A DNA stretch of 64,000 nt from NCBI GenBank assembly GCA_023418475.1, contig JAEZZO010000003.1, positions 42,568-106,567 of the forward strand. The letters are read 5' to 3'. The stretch's first letter is position 1. The number at the start of each line of letters is the position of its first letter. The stretch comes from Bacillota bacterium (GTDB lineage: Bacteria > Bacillota > Clostridia > Lachnospirales > Lachnospiraceae). This document shows, one piece after another, positions 33,507 through 43,015 of the stretch. The translations under genes and the position numbers were made by a program. Under the pieces are notes generated by a model. It made no database searches. It saw nothing but the letters and a program-made list of their open reading frames with translations, and had not been told where the DNA came from.

Positions 33507-34541
33507 TTAAAGTAAGAAGGAAGACTTTTCCCAGCTAAAAATCTTCTCTTTTGATATATATTTTGAAATATTACTCACAGCGAAGGATATCATTTCATTT
33601 GTTAATTCATTGCTATAATGGTATACTCCTTTATCATTTTCATAAGGATACTGTATTATGGCACAATCCTGTGCTTGCTTACGCATTTTCTTAAGGTAAT
33701 CCTGCGAGATACGAAACACTCCAACACTCACATCCTCGATTTTATCCACTGCTATCCCAGAAAACACCATATCCATCATCTCCTGATACTGTTTCCTCCA
33801 ATCGGAACAGTAAAGCATAGGGTCAAAGCATAAACGTACGCGAAATCCTCTTAATATTGCCAGTTTTATACATTCCAGTCTCTGTTGAATGGAAGGAACG
33901 TGGTGTTCAAGGCTTTCAGCCAGTCTCTGCGGCGATAAGGTCCAGGCTAATATTACATTATCTCTTGGTTGCAGTTCCTTCAAAATAGGATAATTGGCAC
34001 TCTTAGTCCTTACCTCAATTGTCAGTTTCGGATGAGCGGACGCAAAATTAATCCATTCGGCAGTATAACCAAGAAGCCCTTCTAGTGCAAGTAAATCTGT
34101 ATCATAGGATACACAAAGATATACCGGATGTTTTTGCAATAATACTTCAACCTGTTCAAAAAGCTCCTCCAGATTCACAAAAACAACCAGATTAGCGGAT
34201 GGATACATGCCCTGCAAATAACAGTACTCACAATCATAAATACAATTCATAACCGATGAAGTATAATAAAAATGGCGGTTTCCAAAATCCTGACAGACTG
34301 GCGCACCCTTATAAATCATATTTTGTCCCTTCTTAGCCAGTATTAGTGAGGGAGTTTGCTTTTGAAGCCGATAATTTTGATGACTTCTGCAGAAAACATC
34401 CTTATAATGCTCTATCTCAATCCTTTCCGCTTTCGGAAAATGAGATAGAATCTTTTCGGTAACCGAATGATGCTTAATATCCTTTTCGATATAAATATGT
34501 GAAAACAGGCTATTATATAAGCTTTGATTTAAGTTGTTCAA
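33507..34541 (-). CDS. Spore photoproduct lyase-like radical SAM protein
   Basis: A relative of the enzyme that repairs the spore photoproduct in UV-damaged DNA. The radical SAM cluster motif is CIYDCEYCYLQG (CxxxCxxC), preceded by SSVMN, and the flanking YYTSS and QGMYPSANLVVFVN match the SPL family. The frame is open up to an ATG ending at 34607, but that overlaps the upstream gene by 95 bases. A TTG ending at 34541 with AAGGA 9 nt upstream is my preferred start (344 residues). Coupled to a nucleoside-phosphorylase-like gene. Whether it acts on DNA or another substrate is not known. Confidence 0.82.
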   Translation of the reverse strand: MNNLNQSLYNSLFSHIYIEKDIKHHSVTEKILSHFPKAERIEIEHYKDVFCRSHQNYRLQKQTPSLILAKKGQNMIYKGAPVCQDFGNRHFYYTSSVMNCIYDCEYCYLQGMYPSANLVVFVNLEELFEQVEVLLQKHPVYLCVSYDTDLLALEGLLGYTAEWINFASAHPKLTIEVRTKSANYPILKELQPRDNVILAWTLSPQRLAESLEHHVPSIQQRLECIKLAILRGFRVRLCFDPMLYCSDWRKQYQEMMDMVFSGIAVDKIEDVSVGVFRISQDYLKKMRKQAQDCAIIQYPYENDKGVYHYSNELTNEMISFAVSNISKYISKEKIFSWEKSSFLL

Positions 34542-35349
34542 AACACATCTTTCCTTCTGCTTTTGTTTTACATCTGTTACTATCCGATAAAATATCCATG
34601 ATATCATTTATATTGCCATGTACTAATTTATGGTAATGCAGCAGCTGTCTTAATTGATAATCCATTGTAACCGAACATCGGAGATTTTCTACCGTTCTTA
34701 CTATAAAAGCTTCTTCTTCTCTTGAAAACGGCGGACTAATCTTAGTTCTTGCTCTTTTCAGCAAATCCAGCCAGATATTTAACTCCGGTATCTTTTTTTG
34801 TATAAGCTCGGATATGGTCTTTGGGTTGATTTCTTTTTGTGTTCCATAATCTGATACTATTTTCAAGAAGCTTAATTGCTGAGGCTGATAATAGTAAGAT
34901 GCAGCCTGATATATTCCGGCAGCTTCCATATCAAAAAGCTGCCTCTCCCTCCCGCAGCGTGCAATCTCGTGTTTTGTTTTTATTCGGGAACAGGTGAGAA
35001 TACTGATTTCCGGAAAGGAGTGCTGATATAATAGATCCGGATAGAAGCTTCTATTCGTTGCTTCTTCTGTAATTTTATTACAGCAATAGATTGTTCCGGA
35101 AGGTATGTCTTTCTTATTAATGGCACACACACCGATATTAATCAGAAAATCGTCCACCGATGGTGGATATTTGTTACATAATAAAGATACCCCCACGGCA
35201 GCTGCAATACTTCCCGTATTGGTTATAATCAGATTCATCTCATCATTTTGAAACACTTGAAACTGCTTAATCTGATTATTCTTTTTTAAATGATAAAATT
35301 CAATTAATGGCTGCGCCTCACAATAGAGTGCGGTAATTATCATGAGCAT
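34513..35349 (-). CDS. Nucleoside phosphorylase-like protein with a helical C-terminal extension
   Basis: 278 residues. The first 190 follow the PNP_UDP/MTA-SAH nucleosidase fold: MIITALYCEAQPLI at the start, TNTGSIAAAVG, INIGVCA, and FDMEAAGIYQAA (139-150), the family motif that contacts ribose. After the fold comes an alpha-helical tail of about 80 residues (SREEEAFIVRTVENLR and onward) I cannot assign. It overlaps the SPL-like gene by about 29 bases, so the two are translated together. It could clear 5'-deoxyadenosine or another nucleoside made by the radical SAM partner; this is inference. Confidence 0.75.
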   Translation of the reverse strand: MLMIITALYCEAQPLIEFYHLKKNNQIKQFQVFQNDEMNLIITNTGSIAAAVGVSLLCNKYPPSVDDFLINIGVCAINKKDIPSGTIYCCNKITEEATNRSFYPDLLYQHSFPEISILTCSRIKTKHEIARCGRERQLFDMEAAGIYQAASYYYQPQQLSFLKIVSDYGTQKEINPKTISELIQKKIPELNIWLDLLKRARTKISPPFSREEEAFIVRTVENLRCSVTMDYQLRQLLHYHKLVHGNINDIMDILSDSNRCKTKAEGKMCFEQLKSKLI

Positions 35350-35568
35350 AGCAAAACCTTCCTATTCACTTAATTATCTCCATAAGCTTTGAGTGTATAA
35401 TAGGTAAAAAATATGATCTTTTACTATTATGATTAAAAAAAGTCTGCTTGTCAATGAACGAATATTACGATATATCCGAGCATTTATACACACAATCGAC
35501 ATATTATCATATATTATGACTATATAGGTATTACGATATTGATAGATTAATGAAAGGAGCAATCTTCA

Positions 35569-36162
35569 ATGCCGGAAAAATCACCGAATATGAATGCTGC
35601 CGAACTCTCCGTTAGGAACATTAACTGTCTGCTCCCTATCCCGTTATGTTATCAGGGAACAGAATATACATGTGGAGTTGCATGCACTCAATCTATACTG
35701 GCAAGCTATGGAATAATATATAAACAGGATGTATTATCCGATATGCTGAAGGAAAAACCTCTCTACGGTACAGATTATCATGATATTATACATTTTTTTC
35801 AAATGCTTGACTTTCAAGCTCTTTTTCACATTGATATGAATATCGAAACAATCAAAGATTATATCAACAAGAATATAGCACCTATGCTTTTAATCCAGTC
35901 CTGGAAAGATGATAAAATCGATTATACCTTTGATTGGCGTGATGCACACTATACAATTGCTTGTGGTTACTGTGATGATAGAATTATTTTTATGGATCCT
36001 TATACTTTAGGTCACTATACTTTTATCACCAACTCAGAATTATTAAACCGCTGGCATGCAGCAGATCCCTCCGGCAATCATTTCTATCATTGCGCACTAA
36101 TTATAAATCATGAAAAGTTACCGGTTATTTACGATTTCGAAGAAATCATACACCAACGATAA
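35569..36162 (+). CDS. C39-like cysteine peptidase domain protein
   Basis: 197 residues, no signal peptide. Papain-like C39 signature: catalytic cysteine C35 in TEYTCGVACTQSIL, the histidine in DAHYTIACGYCDD and the following Asp in IIFMDPYTLGHY. These match the peptidase_C39-like family that includes stand-alone processing enzymes, not an ABC-transporter fused domain. GGAG lies 9 nt before the ATG. It is flanked by an 11-base direct repeat upstream and a strong terminator downstream. Substrate unknown. Confidence 0.85.
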   Translation: MPEKSPNMNAAELSVRNINCLLPIPLCYQGTEYTCGVACTQSILASYGIIYKQDVLSDMLKEKPLYGTDYHDIIHFFQMLDFQALFHIDMNIETIKDYINKNIAPMLLIQSWKDDKIDYTFDWRDAHYTIACGYCDDRIIFMDPYTLGHYTFITNSELLNRWHAADPSGNHFYHCALIINHEKLPVIYDFEEIIHQR

Positions 36163-36712
36163 GGATTATTTATCATATGTATCTTTCATAACAAACCGAT
36201 TTCTGAATTTGTATCAAACTTATACCCATACTTTTCCCTTTTTTTATGACTTATTCAAAAAGTGAATGGACATCATAAATAGTTTGAAAGTTATTTTCTT
36301 TCAAACTTACTAGCCAAAGCAGGTCTATTTCTTCTTAATAGACCTGCTTTTGACATGTATATTATACGGAAACCATAATATCATTCGTTACTGTTCATTG
36401 ACCTGTCATATTCCAAACTGTGTATCTGATAAGAGTTTCCCAAAAAGGAGTAGTCACAGAAAATTTAAATCATCCTTGAGTATTCCAATCAGTTATTATA
36501 TAATAAACTTAATTTCATACAACATTAATTATATGACGATATTTTTTCACTCGTTCTTATAAAGTTACGTAATAAGCATACATAAAATGTATGTCCAGAA
36601 GGTTGAAATAAAGCTTCTACAATAGATAATTGCAAACGGAGCATACTATTTCATTGTATCACTATAAAGTTTAGCAATTGCCTAAGCTTCTACAAATATA
36701 GGAGGTTTCAAA
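36163..36712. other. Intergenic region before merR
   Basis: 550 AT-rich bases. A hairpin AGTTTGAAAG/CTTTCAAACT lies near 36279-36306 and a terminator at 36316-36351. The 12-mer AAGCTTCTACAA occurs twice in direct orientation (36611-36622 and 36684-36695), the second just before the merR RBS. No gene recognised. Confidence 0.5.
36316..36351 (+). terminator. Rho-independent terminator
   Basis: AAAGCAGGTCTATT, loop TCTTCT, AATAGACCTGCTTTT. Near-perfect 13-bp stem with flanking A and T runs. Confidence 0.8.
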
Positions 36713-37138
36713 TTGAGCTATTCAATAAAGAATGTTTCAGATATGTTTGGTATTTCTTCGTATACGATCCGCTTTTATGATAAAGAAGGATTATTTCCTT
36801 ATATTACAAGAAACAAATCCGGTAATCGTGAGTTTACGGACGATGATCTTGAATGGATTAAAATAATCTGCTGTCTTAAAAATACTGGTATGAAAATCAA
36901 AGAAATAAAGCAATACATTGATTGGTATATGTTAGGTGATACTACAAAAATGAAGCGTAAAAAGTTACTGATTGATCATCGCAGCGAGGTTCTGAATCAA
37001 ATCGAAGAATTAAAGAAAAATCTGGAAATTATTAATCATAAAATATCATTATATGAAGTTCCTGATAATGAGTTAGAGCAGCCCAATTGTGTAACTCCAT
37101 CTTATGCACATCAAAACAGTCTGATAAAGGATGCCTGA
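36713..37138 (+). CDS. MerR-family transcriptional regulator
   Basis: 141 residues. It starts with TTG (36713), which has a perfect GGAGG 8 nt upstream. The N-terminal winged helix-turn-helix (MSYSIKNVSDMFGISSYTIR, FYDKEGLFPYI) is the MerR DNA-binding domain, followed by a long dimerisation coiled coil (about 80-125). There is no cysteine metal site, so it is a MerR-like regulator of the small-molecule or redox type. The nitroreductase gene begins within 100 bases downstream and is its likely target. Confidence 0.9.
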   Translation: MSYSIKNVSDMFGISSYTIRFYDKEGLFPYITRNKSGNREFTDDDLEWIKIICCLKNTGMKIKEIKQYIDWYMLGDTTKMKRKKLLIDHRSEVLNQIEELKKNLEIINHKISLYEVPDNELEQPNCVTPSYAHQNSLIKDA

Positions 37139-37228
37139 TTGAAACATATTACTAAAGATTATTCGGATATCGCATTAGTTATAACCATTTGGCTTACTCA
37201 CATAAACAAAAATATATTCAGGAAAGGT

Positions 37229-37762
37229 ATGGTTATTATTATGGAAGCGACTTTAATTGACTTAAAAACAAGAAGAAGCTGTAGAAAATTTAAAGCAGAA
37301 CAGATTAAAGAGGATGTATTGAATAAAATTTTAGAAGCAGGTACCTTTGCTCCTACCGGGATGGGTAAGCAATCTCCGATTATGATTGCTGTTCAAGATA
37401 AAGAAATATTAGAAAAATTATCGAAAATGAATGCTGCAGTTGCAGGAATGACTTCTGATCCTTTTTATGGAGCACCTACCGTAGTAGTAGTTCTAGCAGA
37501 CAGGAATATTTCTACCTATCTAGAAGATGGATCACTTGTGATGGGTAATCTAATGAATGCTGCTCATGCTTTAGGTATTGCTTCTTGTTATGTCTACAGA
37601 GCAAAACAAGTTTTTGAATCGGAAGAGGGTAAGGCTCTATTACAAGAATGGGGTATTAAGGGTGATTATGTAGGTATTGGTAATTGTATTCTGGGATATA
37701 GTGATGAAGTTGGGACAAAAACCGTCGCACCAAGAAAAACTGATTATATCGTAAGAGTATAA
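37229..37762 (+). CDS. Nitroreductase-family protein
   Basis: An FMN-dependent NAD(P)H oxidoreductase that can reduce nitro-aromatics or quinones. The frame opens at 37139, but AGGA 5 nt before 37229 gives a better start (an ATG at 37241 is also possible). The FMN-binding RRSCRKFKAEQI, the FAPTGMGKQSP segment and the C-terminal GNCILGYSDE are typical. At about 177 residues it is one of the short nitroreductases. Probably cotranscribed with the merR gene directly upstream. Confidence 0.88.
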   Translation: MVIIMEATLIDLKTRRSCRKFKAEQIKEDVLNKILEAGTFAPTGMGKQSPIMIAVQDKEILEKLSKMNAAVAGMTSDPFYGAPTVVVVLADRNISTYLEDGSLVMGNLMNAAHALGIASCYVYRAKQVFESEEGKALLQEWGIKGDYVGIGNCILGYSDEVGTKTVAPRKTDYIVRV

Positions 37763-37790
37763 CTTAGATTCTTATATAGTTTTTTGCATG

Positions 37791-37835
37791 AAAGATAGTC
37801 TGTCAACCATACTTCCCGGCTGACAGACTATCTTT
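37791..37835. terminator. Bidirectional terminator between nitroreductase and deacetylase genes
   Basis: AAAGATAGTCTGTCA (37791-37805) and TGACAGACTATCTTT (37821-37835) are perfectly complementary 15-base arms, with A and T runs on the outer ends, between converging genes. Confidence 0.85.
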
Positions 37836-37865
37836 ATAAATGAAATCACGAATTCTCAAAATTAT

Positions 37866-38672
37866 TTATTGAACTAGATCGTCTAATGATCCAAATGTGT
37901 AACCCATCTCTTCCCATTTTGTAAGTAATTCATCTAAAATTTCAGAATTTGTCTTAGAAGTAGAGTGAAGCAGAACGATAGCTCCCGGATGTATTCTTCC
38001 TAACATTTTCTTAAATGCTTCCTCTTTTGTAGGCTGCTTATCCCTAAGCCAATCTACATAGGCTAAGCTCCAGAAAAATGTCTTATAGCCAAGTTCTTTT
38101 GCCATTTTCAAATTTTCAATATTGTATTTTCCTTGCGGCGGACGATAATACTTCACCATTTTCTGTCCTGTAACTTTTTCAAACTCTGTTTCCAGGCTCT
38201 CCAGTTCTTTACGAAAACTATCCATGGAAGATATACTGGACATATTCGGATGCGAATAAGTATGATTTGCAACATTATGTCCTTCTTTTATCATACGTTT
38301 TACCAAATCCGGACTGGTTTTTATGTAATTTCCAACAACAAAGAATGTTGCATGTACATTATGTTTCTTCAATGCGTCAAGAATAGCCGGAGTATAACCA
38401 TTTTCATAACCGGCATCAAACGTAAGATAGATAACCTTCTCTTTCGTGTTTCCAATATAATACGTATCAAGCTTCTTCAATTCGTCTGCTGTTGCATTTG
38501 CCGTCGGCGGTTGCCCTTCGGCCGAAAAACCAAGACCCCAGTTCTTACAATCGTCTTTGATCATATTTTTGGCATATGCATTTCTTAGCACAGCAATTGT
38601 TCCACCCAAAAGATACATCAAGATAAACAACGTTGTAATCATAAATACTTTTTTCCAATTAATCCGAAGCAT
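37866..38672 (-). CDS. pdaA: Polysaccharide deacetylase, PdaA-like
   Basis: 268 residues from the ATG ending at 38672 (GAGG 5 nt upstream). An N-terminal transmembrane anchor (VFMITTLFILMYLLGGTIAV) is followed by a NodB domain: TFDAGYENG (motif 1 in the TFDAG form typical of PdaA), the metal-binding HTYSHP, the RPPQGKYN motif and a C-terminal LLHSTSK. PdaA makes muramic delta-lactam in the spore cortex by removing the acetyl group from MurNAc, which germination enzymes need. This fits the SleB-like gene elsewhere in the window. Confidence 0.88.
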   Translation of the reverse strand: MLRINWKKVFMITTLFILMYLLGGTIAVLRNAYAKNMIKDDCKNWGLGFSAEGQPPTANATADELKKLDTYYIGNTKEKVIYLTFDAGYENGYTPAILDALKKHNVHATFFVVGNYIKTSPDLVKRMIKEGHNVANHTYSHPNMSSISSMDSFRKELESLETEFEKVTGQKMVKYYRPPQGKYNIENLKMAKELGYKTFFWSLAYVDWLRDKQPTKEEAFKKMLGRIHPGAIVLLHSTSKTNSEILDELLTKWEEMGYTFGSLDDLVQ

Positions 38673-38840
38673 AGTTACCTCATCAAACCGATCATCTCTA
38701 AAATATATTTTCATAGGGGCTCTGATATACCGTATTTTTTCGAAGGTATTAAGTACCTCTTCGCATTATTCTATCTCTTATATAATATGTCAGCATTATC
38801 CTTCAAAATAATTCGTATTTACAGTATTCCTAATGAAATA

Positions 38841-38876
38841 GATAGCCTCCGATCATAAATGATCAGAGGCTATCAT
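38841..38876 (-). terminator. Terminator of the opp operon
   Basis: GATAGCCTC, ATCA, loop, TGAT, GAGGCTATC forms a strong hairpin just past the oppF stop. On the minus strand it is followed by TATTTC. Confidence 0.75.
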
Positions 38877-38899
38877 AAATTAATTATCGTTAATGCATT

Positions 38900-39718
38900 C
38901 TATACAGTGGAAAGATCCCATTCCTCATAAATTTTGGGAACATCGCTAATTAAACGTTTTGTATAGTCTGCCTTAGAGTGAAGAATTACTTCATCCGCAG
39001 TACCATGCTCAACAAACTTACCATGCTCCATAATATATACAGAATCAGAAATATAGTAAGCAAGTCCAATATCATGCGTAATGAATATAATCGTCATGCC
39101 AATTTCATCTCTTAAATGCAAAAGCATATCCAATATGGTAGCACGCGAACAAGCATCAATCATAGATGTAGGTTCATCTGCCAGAAGAATCTTTGGTTTC
39201 AGTAGGAAGATACGAGCTATCATAAGACGTTGCATCTGTCCTCCGGACAATTCGAAAGGATACTTATTCGTCAGCTCAGCAAATTTTAAGTTAACAAAAC
39301 TGCAAGCCTCCGTCATCATCTCAATCTTTTTCTCTTTTGATAAATTTTTTCCGCCTCTCATATTAATACAATCAAGTAATACAGAATCTATTTTTACAAA
39401 TATATTATATGACGAAAATGGATCTTGAAAAATAGCCTGAATATTCTTCCAATACTCTTTCTTCTTTTTCTGTGTTTTAATATCACGCGGCTTACCCTGA
39501 AAGAAAATTTCTCCTTCTGTTTCCTTATTAAGGCCAAGCAACATTTTACTAATTGTTGTTTTGCCACTTCCGGATTCCCCTACGATGGATATTATCTCAC
39601 CTTCATGAAATTCGAAATCAACATGGTCAACTGCTACCGTCTTCTTATCACCGATACCGAATACCTTCGTCACACCTTTTCCGCTTAAGCACATGGGTCT
39701 TGTATCACTCATTTGCAT
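38900..39718 (-). CDS. oppF: Oligopeptide-type ABC transporter ATPase OppF
   Basis: One of the two ATPases that power the importer. 272 residues with Walker A GESGSGKTT (about 43-51), Q-loop AIFQDPFSSYN, signature LSGGQMQR, Walker B ILLADEP and the H-loop FITHD. It lacks the C-terminal oligopeptide-domain cysteines seen in OppD. Its start overlaps the oppD end by 14 bases. Last gene of the operon. Confidence 0.9.
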   Translation of the reverse strand: MQMSDTRPMCLSGKGVTKVFGIGDKKTVAVDHVDFEFHEGEIISIVGESGSGKTTISKMLLGLNKETEGEIFFQGKPRDIKTQKKKKEYWKNIQAIFQDPFSSYNIFVKIDSVLLDCINMRGGKNLSKEKKIEMMTEACSFVNLKFAELTNKYPFELSGGQMQRLMIARIFLLKPKILLADEPTSMIDACSRATILDMLLHLRDEIGMTIIFITHDIGLAYYISDSVYIMEHGKFVEHGTADEVILHSKADYTKRLISDVPKIYEEWDLSTV

Positions 39719-40712
39719 ATACCCCCTTCAGTTTATCAACCTCAATAGAGCATCTGTAACTGCGTCCTTCACCGAATTCCCTGATACCAACTGCATTCAG
39801 TTTACATTCATTGGTAGCATATTTGCATCGATCAGCAAAACGGCAGCCTGCGGGAGGTCGCTTTAAATTAGGCGGTGTACCGGGTATTGCGGTCAATTTA
39901 ACATCACGTGTACCTGCTTCCGGAACAATAATAGAACCCATAAGACCTTTGGAATACGGATGTACCGGATCAAACACCATTTCCTTTGCAGTTCCTTTTT
40001 CTACAATCTGTCCTGCATACATAACCATTATATCATCTGTAACATTATACAGAAGAGGCAGCTCATGTGTAATAAAGATCATTGATTTAATATATCCTTT
40101 ATCCATCAGATTACGCATCATCTTGATTACCATCTTTTGACTGGTTACATCAAGTGCACTGGAGGGCTCATCTGCAATTAAAACCTTCGGCGAAAGAATG
40201 GTTGATATAGCAATTACAGTACGTTGTTTCATACCACCAGACAATTCTACCGCATGTTTATCCAGTACATTCGCAGGCAAACCAAGCTCTTCAAACCGTT
40301 TCTTAGCAATATTATATATTTCTTTCTTTGGCATTTTAGGATCATGTACATGAATTACATCCTCAATAAACCGGATAATTTTCTGTGTCGGATTTAAAGC
40401 ATTCATCGCTGCCTGCGGTATATATGCTATTTCAGTTCCCAGAATGGATTTTCTGATATCATCCGGTTTCATTTTTGAGATATTTTTTCCATCTACAATG
40501 ATATCTCCGCTAATATAATGAAGCGGAGGGAAATAATAACCCATCAAACTGAGTGCAAGTGTTGATTTACCGCAACCGGATTCGCCTGCAATTCCTAATG
40601 ATTTTCCTTCCTCAATTGTCAATGATACTCCATCAACTGCATACACATCTTCCTTGGCACGAGTTACATATTTTGTTTTCAAATTATTGACTTCCAGAAT
40701 CTTCTTACCCAT
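39705..40712 (-). CDS. oppD: Oligopeptide-type ABC transporter ATPase OppD
   Basis: 335 residues from the ATG ending at 40712 (AGGAGG 8 nt upstream; the frame is open another 156 bases into oppC). Walker A GESGCGKSTL, the Q-loop YIPQAAMNALNPTQ, signature LSGGMKQR, Walker B VLIADEP, H-loop FITHE, and the C-terminal oligopeptide/dipeptide domain with GCRFADRCKYATNEC, whose cysteines in other OppD proteins can hold an Fe-S cluster. The start lies 11 bases beyond the oppC stop. Confidence 0.92.
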   Translation of the reverse strand: MGKKILEVNNLKTKYVTRAKEDVYAVDGVSLTIEEGKSLGIAGESGCGKSTLALSLMGYYFPPLHYISGDIIVDGKNISKMKPDDIRKSILGTEIAYIPQAAMNALNPTQKIIRFIEDVIHVHDPKMPKKEIYNIAKKRFEELGLPANVLDKHAVELSGGMKQRTVIAISTILSPKVLIADEPSSALDVTSQKMVIKMMRNLMDKGYIKSMIFITHELPLLYNVTDDIMVMYAGQIVEKGTAKEMVFDPVHPYSKGLMGSIIVPEAGTRDVKLTAIPGTPPNLKRPPAGCRFADRCKYATNECKLNAVGIREFGEGRSYRCSIEVDKLKGVYANE

Positions 40713-40723
40713 ATCAGAGCCTC

Positions 40724-41974
40724 CTAATCTCTCAAAGTTGGATTGAACACCTGATCGAGACCAGTATTCATTAGATTCAATGAGAATGATATCAACGCAA
40801 TTACCAAAACCACAGGGAAATAAGCCCACCATGATCCATTGATATGAGCAGAAAACATCATTGCCCAATTCATCATCAAACCAAGTGTCGGTATCTCAGT
40901 TGTTCGCGGTCCCAATCCTAATAAAGAGAGCTGGGCCTCAGCAAGTATACCGGTAGAAATCTGTAAGATCAATGCCATTACAACATAAGAAGCAATATAT
41001 GGTAAAATATCTGTTAAGATAATACGAATTAAGCTATGTCCTGAGAGCTTGCTTAAATTAACATGATCACGGTTACGTAAAGAAATAACTTGTGAACGTA
41101 CTGCTCTGGCAGTCCAGATCCATGAAGTCGCTCCAATTACAATAGCAACTGTAGCTGCACCTCTTTGTTCCTGTCCTATTCCATATGATATCAATATCAA
41201 AAGTACAAAAGAAGGAATGACTGTAAATAAATTCGTAATAAACATGATGAAATCATCCATTGTTCCACCGATATAACCCGCCAGTAAACCTAAAGTTAAG
41301 CCGATAAAAGTAGCAATTATTCCTGCTACCAGACCAATCCATAAGGATGTCTTCGTTGCTGCCAACAACTCCTTCAGAACATCACGTCCAAAATTATCGG
41401 TACCAAGCGGTAGTACTTTCACATTTACTACATCTTTGACATTTACATAATCTGTTTTAGCAATTTTTTTTGCTTCTTCTAATGAACCTGTTTCCTCGTT
41501 TTTATTTGCTATGATAATGTCATCTCCAATTGAAGCGTTTTGAATATTTTTATTTAAGCGTTTATAATAATTACGCTGTGCAATAGTCATACCCTTAGGC
41601 TTCACTTTAGGATCATAATTCTTATTCCATAATTCTAAGAGACTGTCAGTATCTTTAAGATCTATATCCTTCTCAGATACTCCGGCTGTAGTTAACCACA
41701 ACATCATAGACACTCGATCTTCATCACTTAATAATGTATATGATCTTTTCTTATTTGCATCTTTTAACTGCAATGAACTTGGTGTCGCATTAATACTGTC
41801 ATATAGAGAGACATATGTACCGGGTTTTGTAAATGCACCCAGACCAATCATCTCCAGAGGGTTACCAGGAACAATAAACGGATAAATCCAAACGGATAAT
41901 AAAAGCAGTGCTAAAATGGTAAACCCGACAACAAACTTAGAGGAATGAAATATTTGCCGTAATGTATTTTTCAT
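40724..41974 (-). CDS. oppC: Oligopeptide-type ABC transporter permease OppC
   Basis: 416 residues, unusually long for OppC. After a first transmembrane helix (about 12-35) there is a hydrophilic stretch of about 150 residues before the permease core begins around 200. The core has the EAA-loop sequence in the region SLSGHSLIRIILTDILPYI, preceding five helices. Such an extra extracytoplasmic domain occurs in some OppC proteins. Begins 12 bases after the oppB stop. Confidence 0.9.
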   Translation of the reverse strand: MKNTLRQIFHSSKFVVGFTILALLLLSVWIYPFIVPGNPLEMIGLGAFTKPGTYVSLYDSINATPSSLQLKDANKKRSYTLLSDEDRVSMMLWLTTAGVSEKDIDLKDTDSLLELWNKNYDPKVKPKGMTIAQRNYYKRLNKNIQNASIGDDIIIANKNEETGSLEEAKKIAKTDYVNVKDVVNVKVLPLGTDNFGRDVLKELLAATKTSLWIGLVAGIIATFIGLTLGLLAGYIGGTMDDFIMFITNLFTVIPSFVLLILISYGIGQEQRGAATVAIVIGATSWIWTARAVRSQVISLRNRDHVNLSKLSGHSLIRIILTDILPYIASYVVMALILQISTGILAEAQLSLLGLGPRTTEIPTLGLMMNWAMMFSAHINGSWWAYFPVVLVIALISFSLNLMNTGLDQVFNPTLRD

Positions 41975-41986
41975 CTGTTATCCTCC

Positions 41987-42991
41987 TTAATCTAACTGAG
42001 CCGCTTTGACACGAGGATCTATGAAACCATAGATTATATCGATTGCAAAGGATGCGACTAAAGTCATGAAAGTAATAATTAATGTTGTTGCAGATAACAA
42101 CGGATAATCTGATGAAGTGATAGCTGTCAGCATTGTTGTACCAAGACCCGGGTAGCTAAATACTATTTCAGATACAAGTGCACCACCAATCATCGTACCA
42201 ATGGAAAGCGCCAGACCTGTGATCTGCGGCAGCATCGCGTTACGAAATACATATCCTACTATTTTGCTATCCTTTATTCCTAAAAAGCGGCTATATTTAA
42301 CATAATCGGCATTTAACTCATAGATAGACATGGACCGCATACCAATAGCCTGTCCACCAATAGATATTATAACAATCGACCAAAAAGGAAGTTGATAATG
42401 AGATATAATCGACAAAACAAACTTCATACTAAAATTAGGCAACAAATCATTTCCATATCCGCCAGAAATAGGAGCAATTTTTAAATTAATTGCAAAAACT
42501 GTAAGTAATATTACAGCCATTCCGAATGCCGGTACACTGCTGCAAAAAAGACTGATCGGTAATAAAACTTTATCAAAGCCTTTCCGTACATACGCTGCGA
42601 GAGCACCGAGTATATTACCAAGCAACCATCCTACAAGTATTGCAGGTAACTGCAGACAAACCGTCCACCAAACAGAACTGGATATAATACTGGCTACCGA
42701 ACGAGGATACTGACTGAACGATACACCAAAATTACCAGTTAAAGCATTCTTGAAATATTTAACAAATTGTACATACATTGGTTGATTCGTACCAAATGCT
42801 TTCGCATATTCTTCATAAATACGCTTTACCGCATTAACATCAGAGATACCTGATGCAGTTTTAGATGTTATCGCAGCAACCGGATCGGCCGGCATTAATC
42901 TAGGGAGAATAAAATTAAGCAGGACAGCTATTATTAGCGTCAAAATAAACCATGCGATTTTCTTGCCAAAATACTTACGATAGCCTTTCAT
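41987..42991 (-). CDS. oppB: Oligopeptide-type ABC transporter permease OppB
   Basis: 334 residues with six transmembrane helices and the OppB/DppB features: an N-terminal anchor, the extracytoplasmic loop with FGTNQPMYVQFVKYFKNAL and GNFGVSFSQYP, and the EAA-like LGIKDSKIVGYVFRNAMLPQ near 237. GGAGG 7 nt upstream. It is separated from oppA by a 34-base hairpin that may keep oppA mRNA more abundant. Confidence 0.92.
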   Translation of the reverse strand: MKGYRKYFGKKIAWFILTLIIAVLLNFILPRLMPADPVAAITSKTASGISDVNAVKRIYEEYAKAFGTNQPMYVQFVKYFKNALTGNFGVSFSQYPRSVASIISSSVWWTVCLQLPAILVGWLLGNILGALAAYVRKGFDKVLLPISLFCSSVPAFGMAVILLTVFAINLKIAPISGGYGNDLLPNFSMKFVLSIISHYQLPFWSIVIISIGGQAIGMRSMSIYELNADYVKYSRFLGIKDSKIVGYVFRNAMLPQITGLALSIGTMIGGALVSEIVFSYPGLGTTMLTAITSSDYPLLSATTLIITFMTLVASFAIDIIYGFIDPRVKAAQLD

Positions 42992-43015
42992 AGAGATACC
43001 TCCATATATTTAGAA

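Noticed and set aside
36350..36562. Plus-strand frame downstream of the C39 gene
   Set aside because: No RBS, biased low-complexity composition, and it begins inside a terminator.
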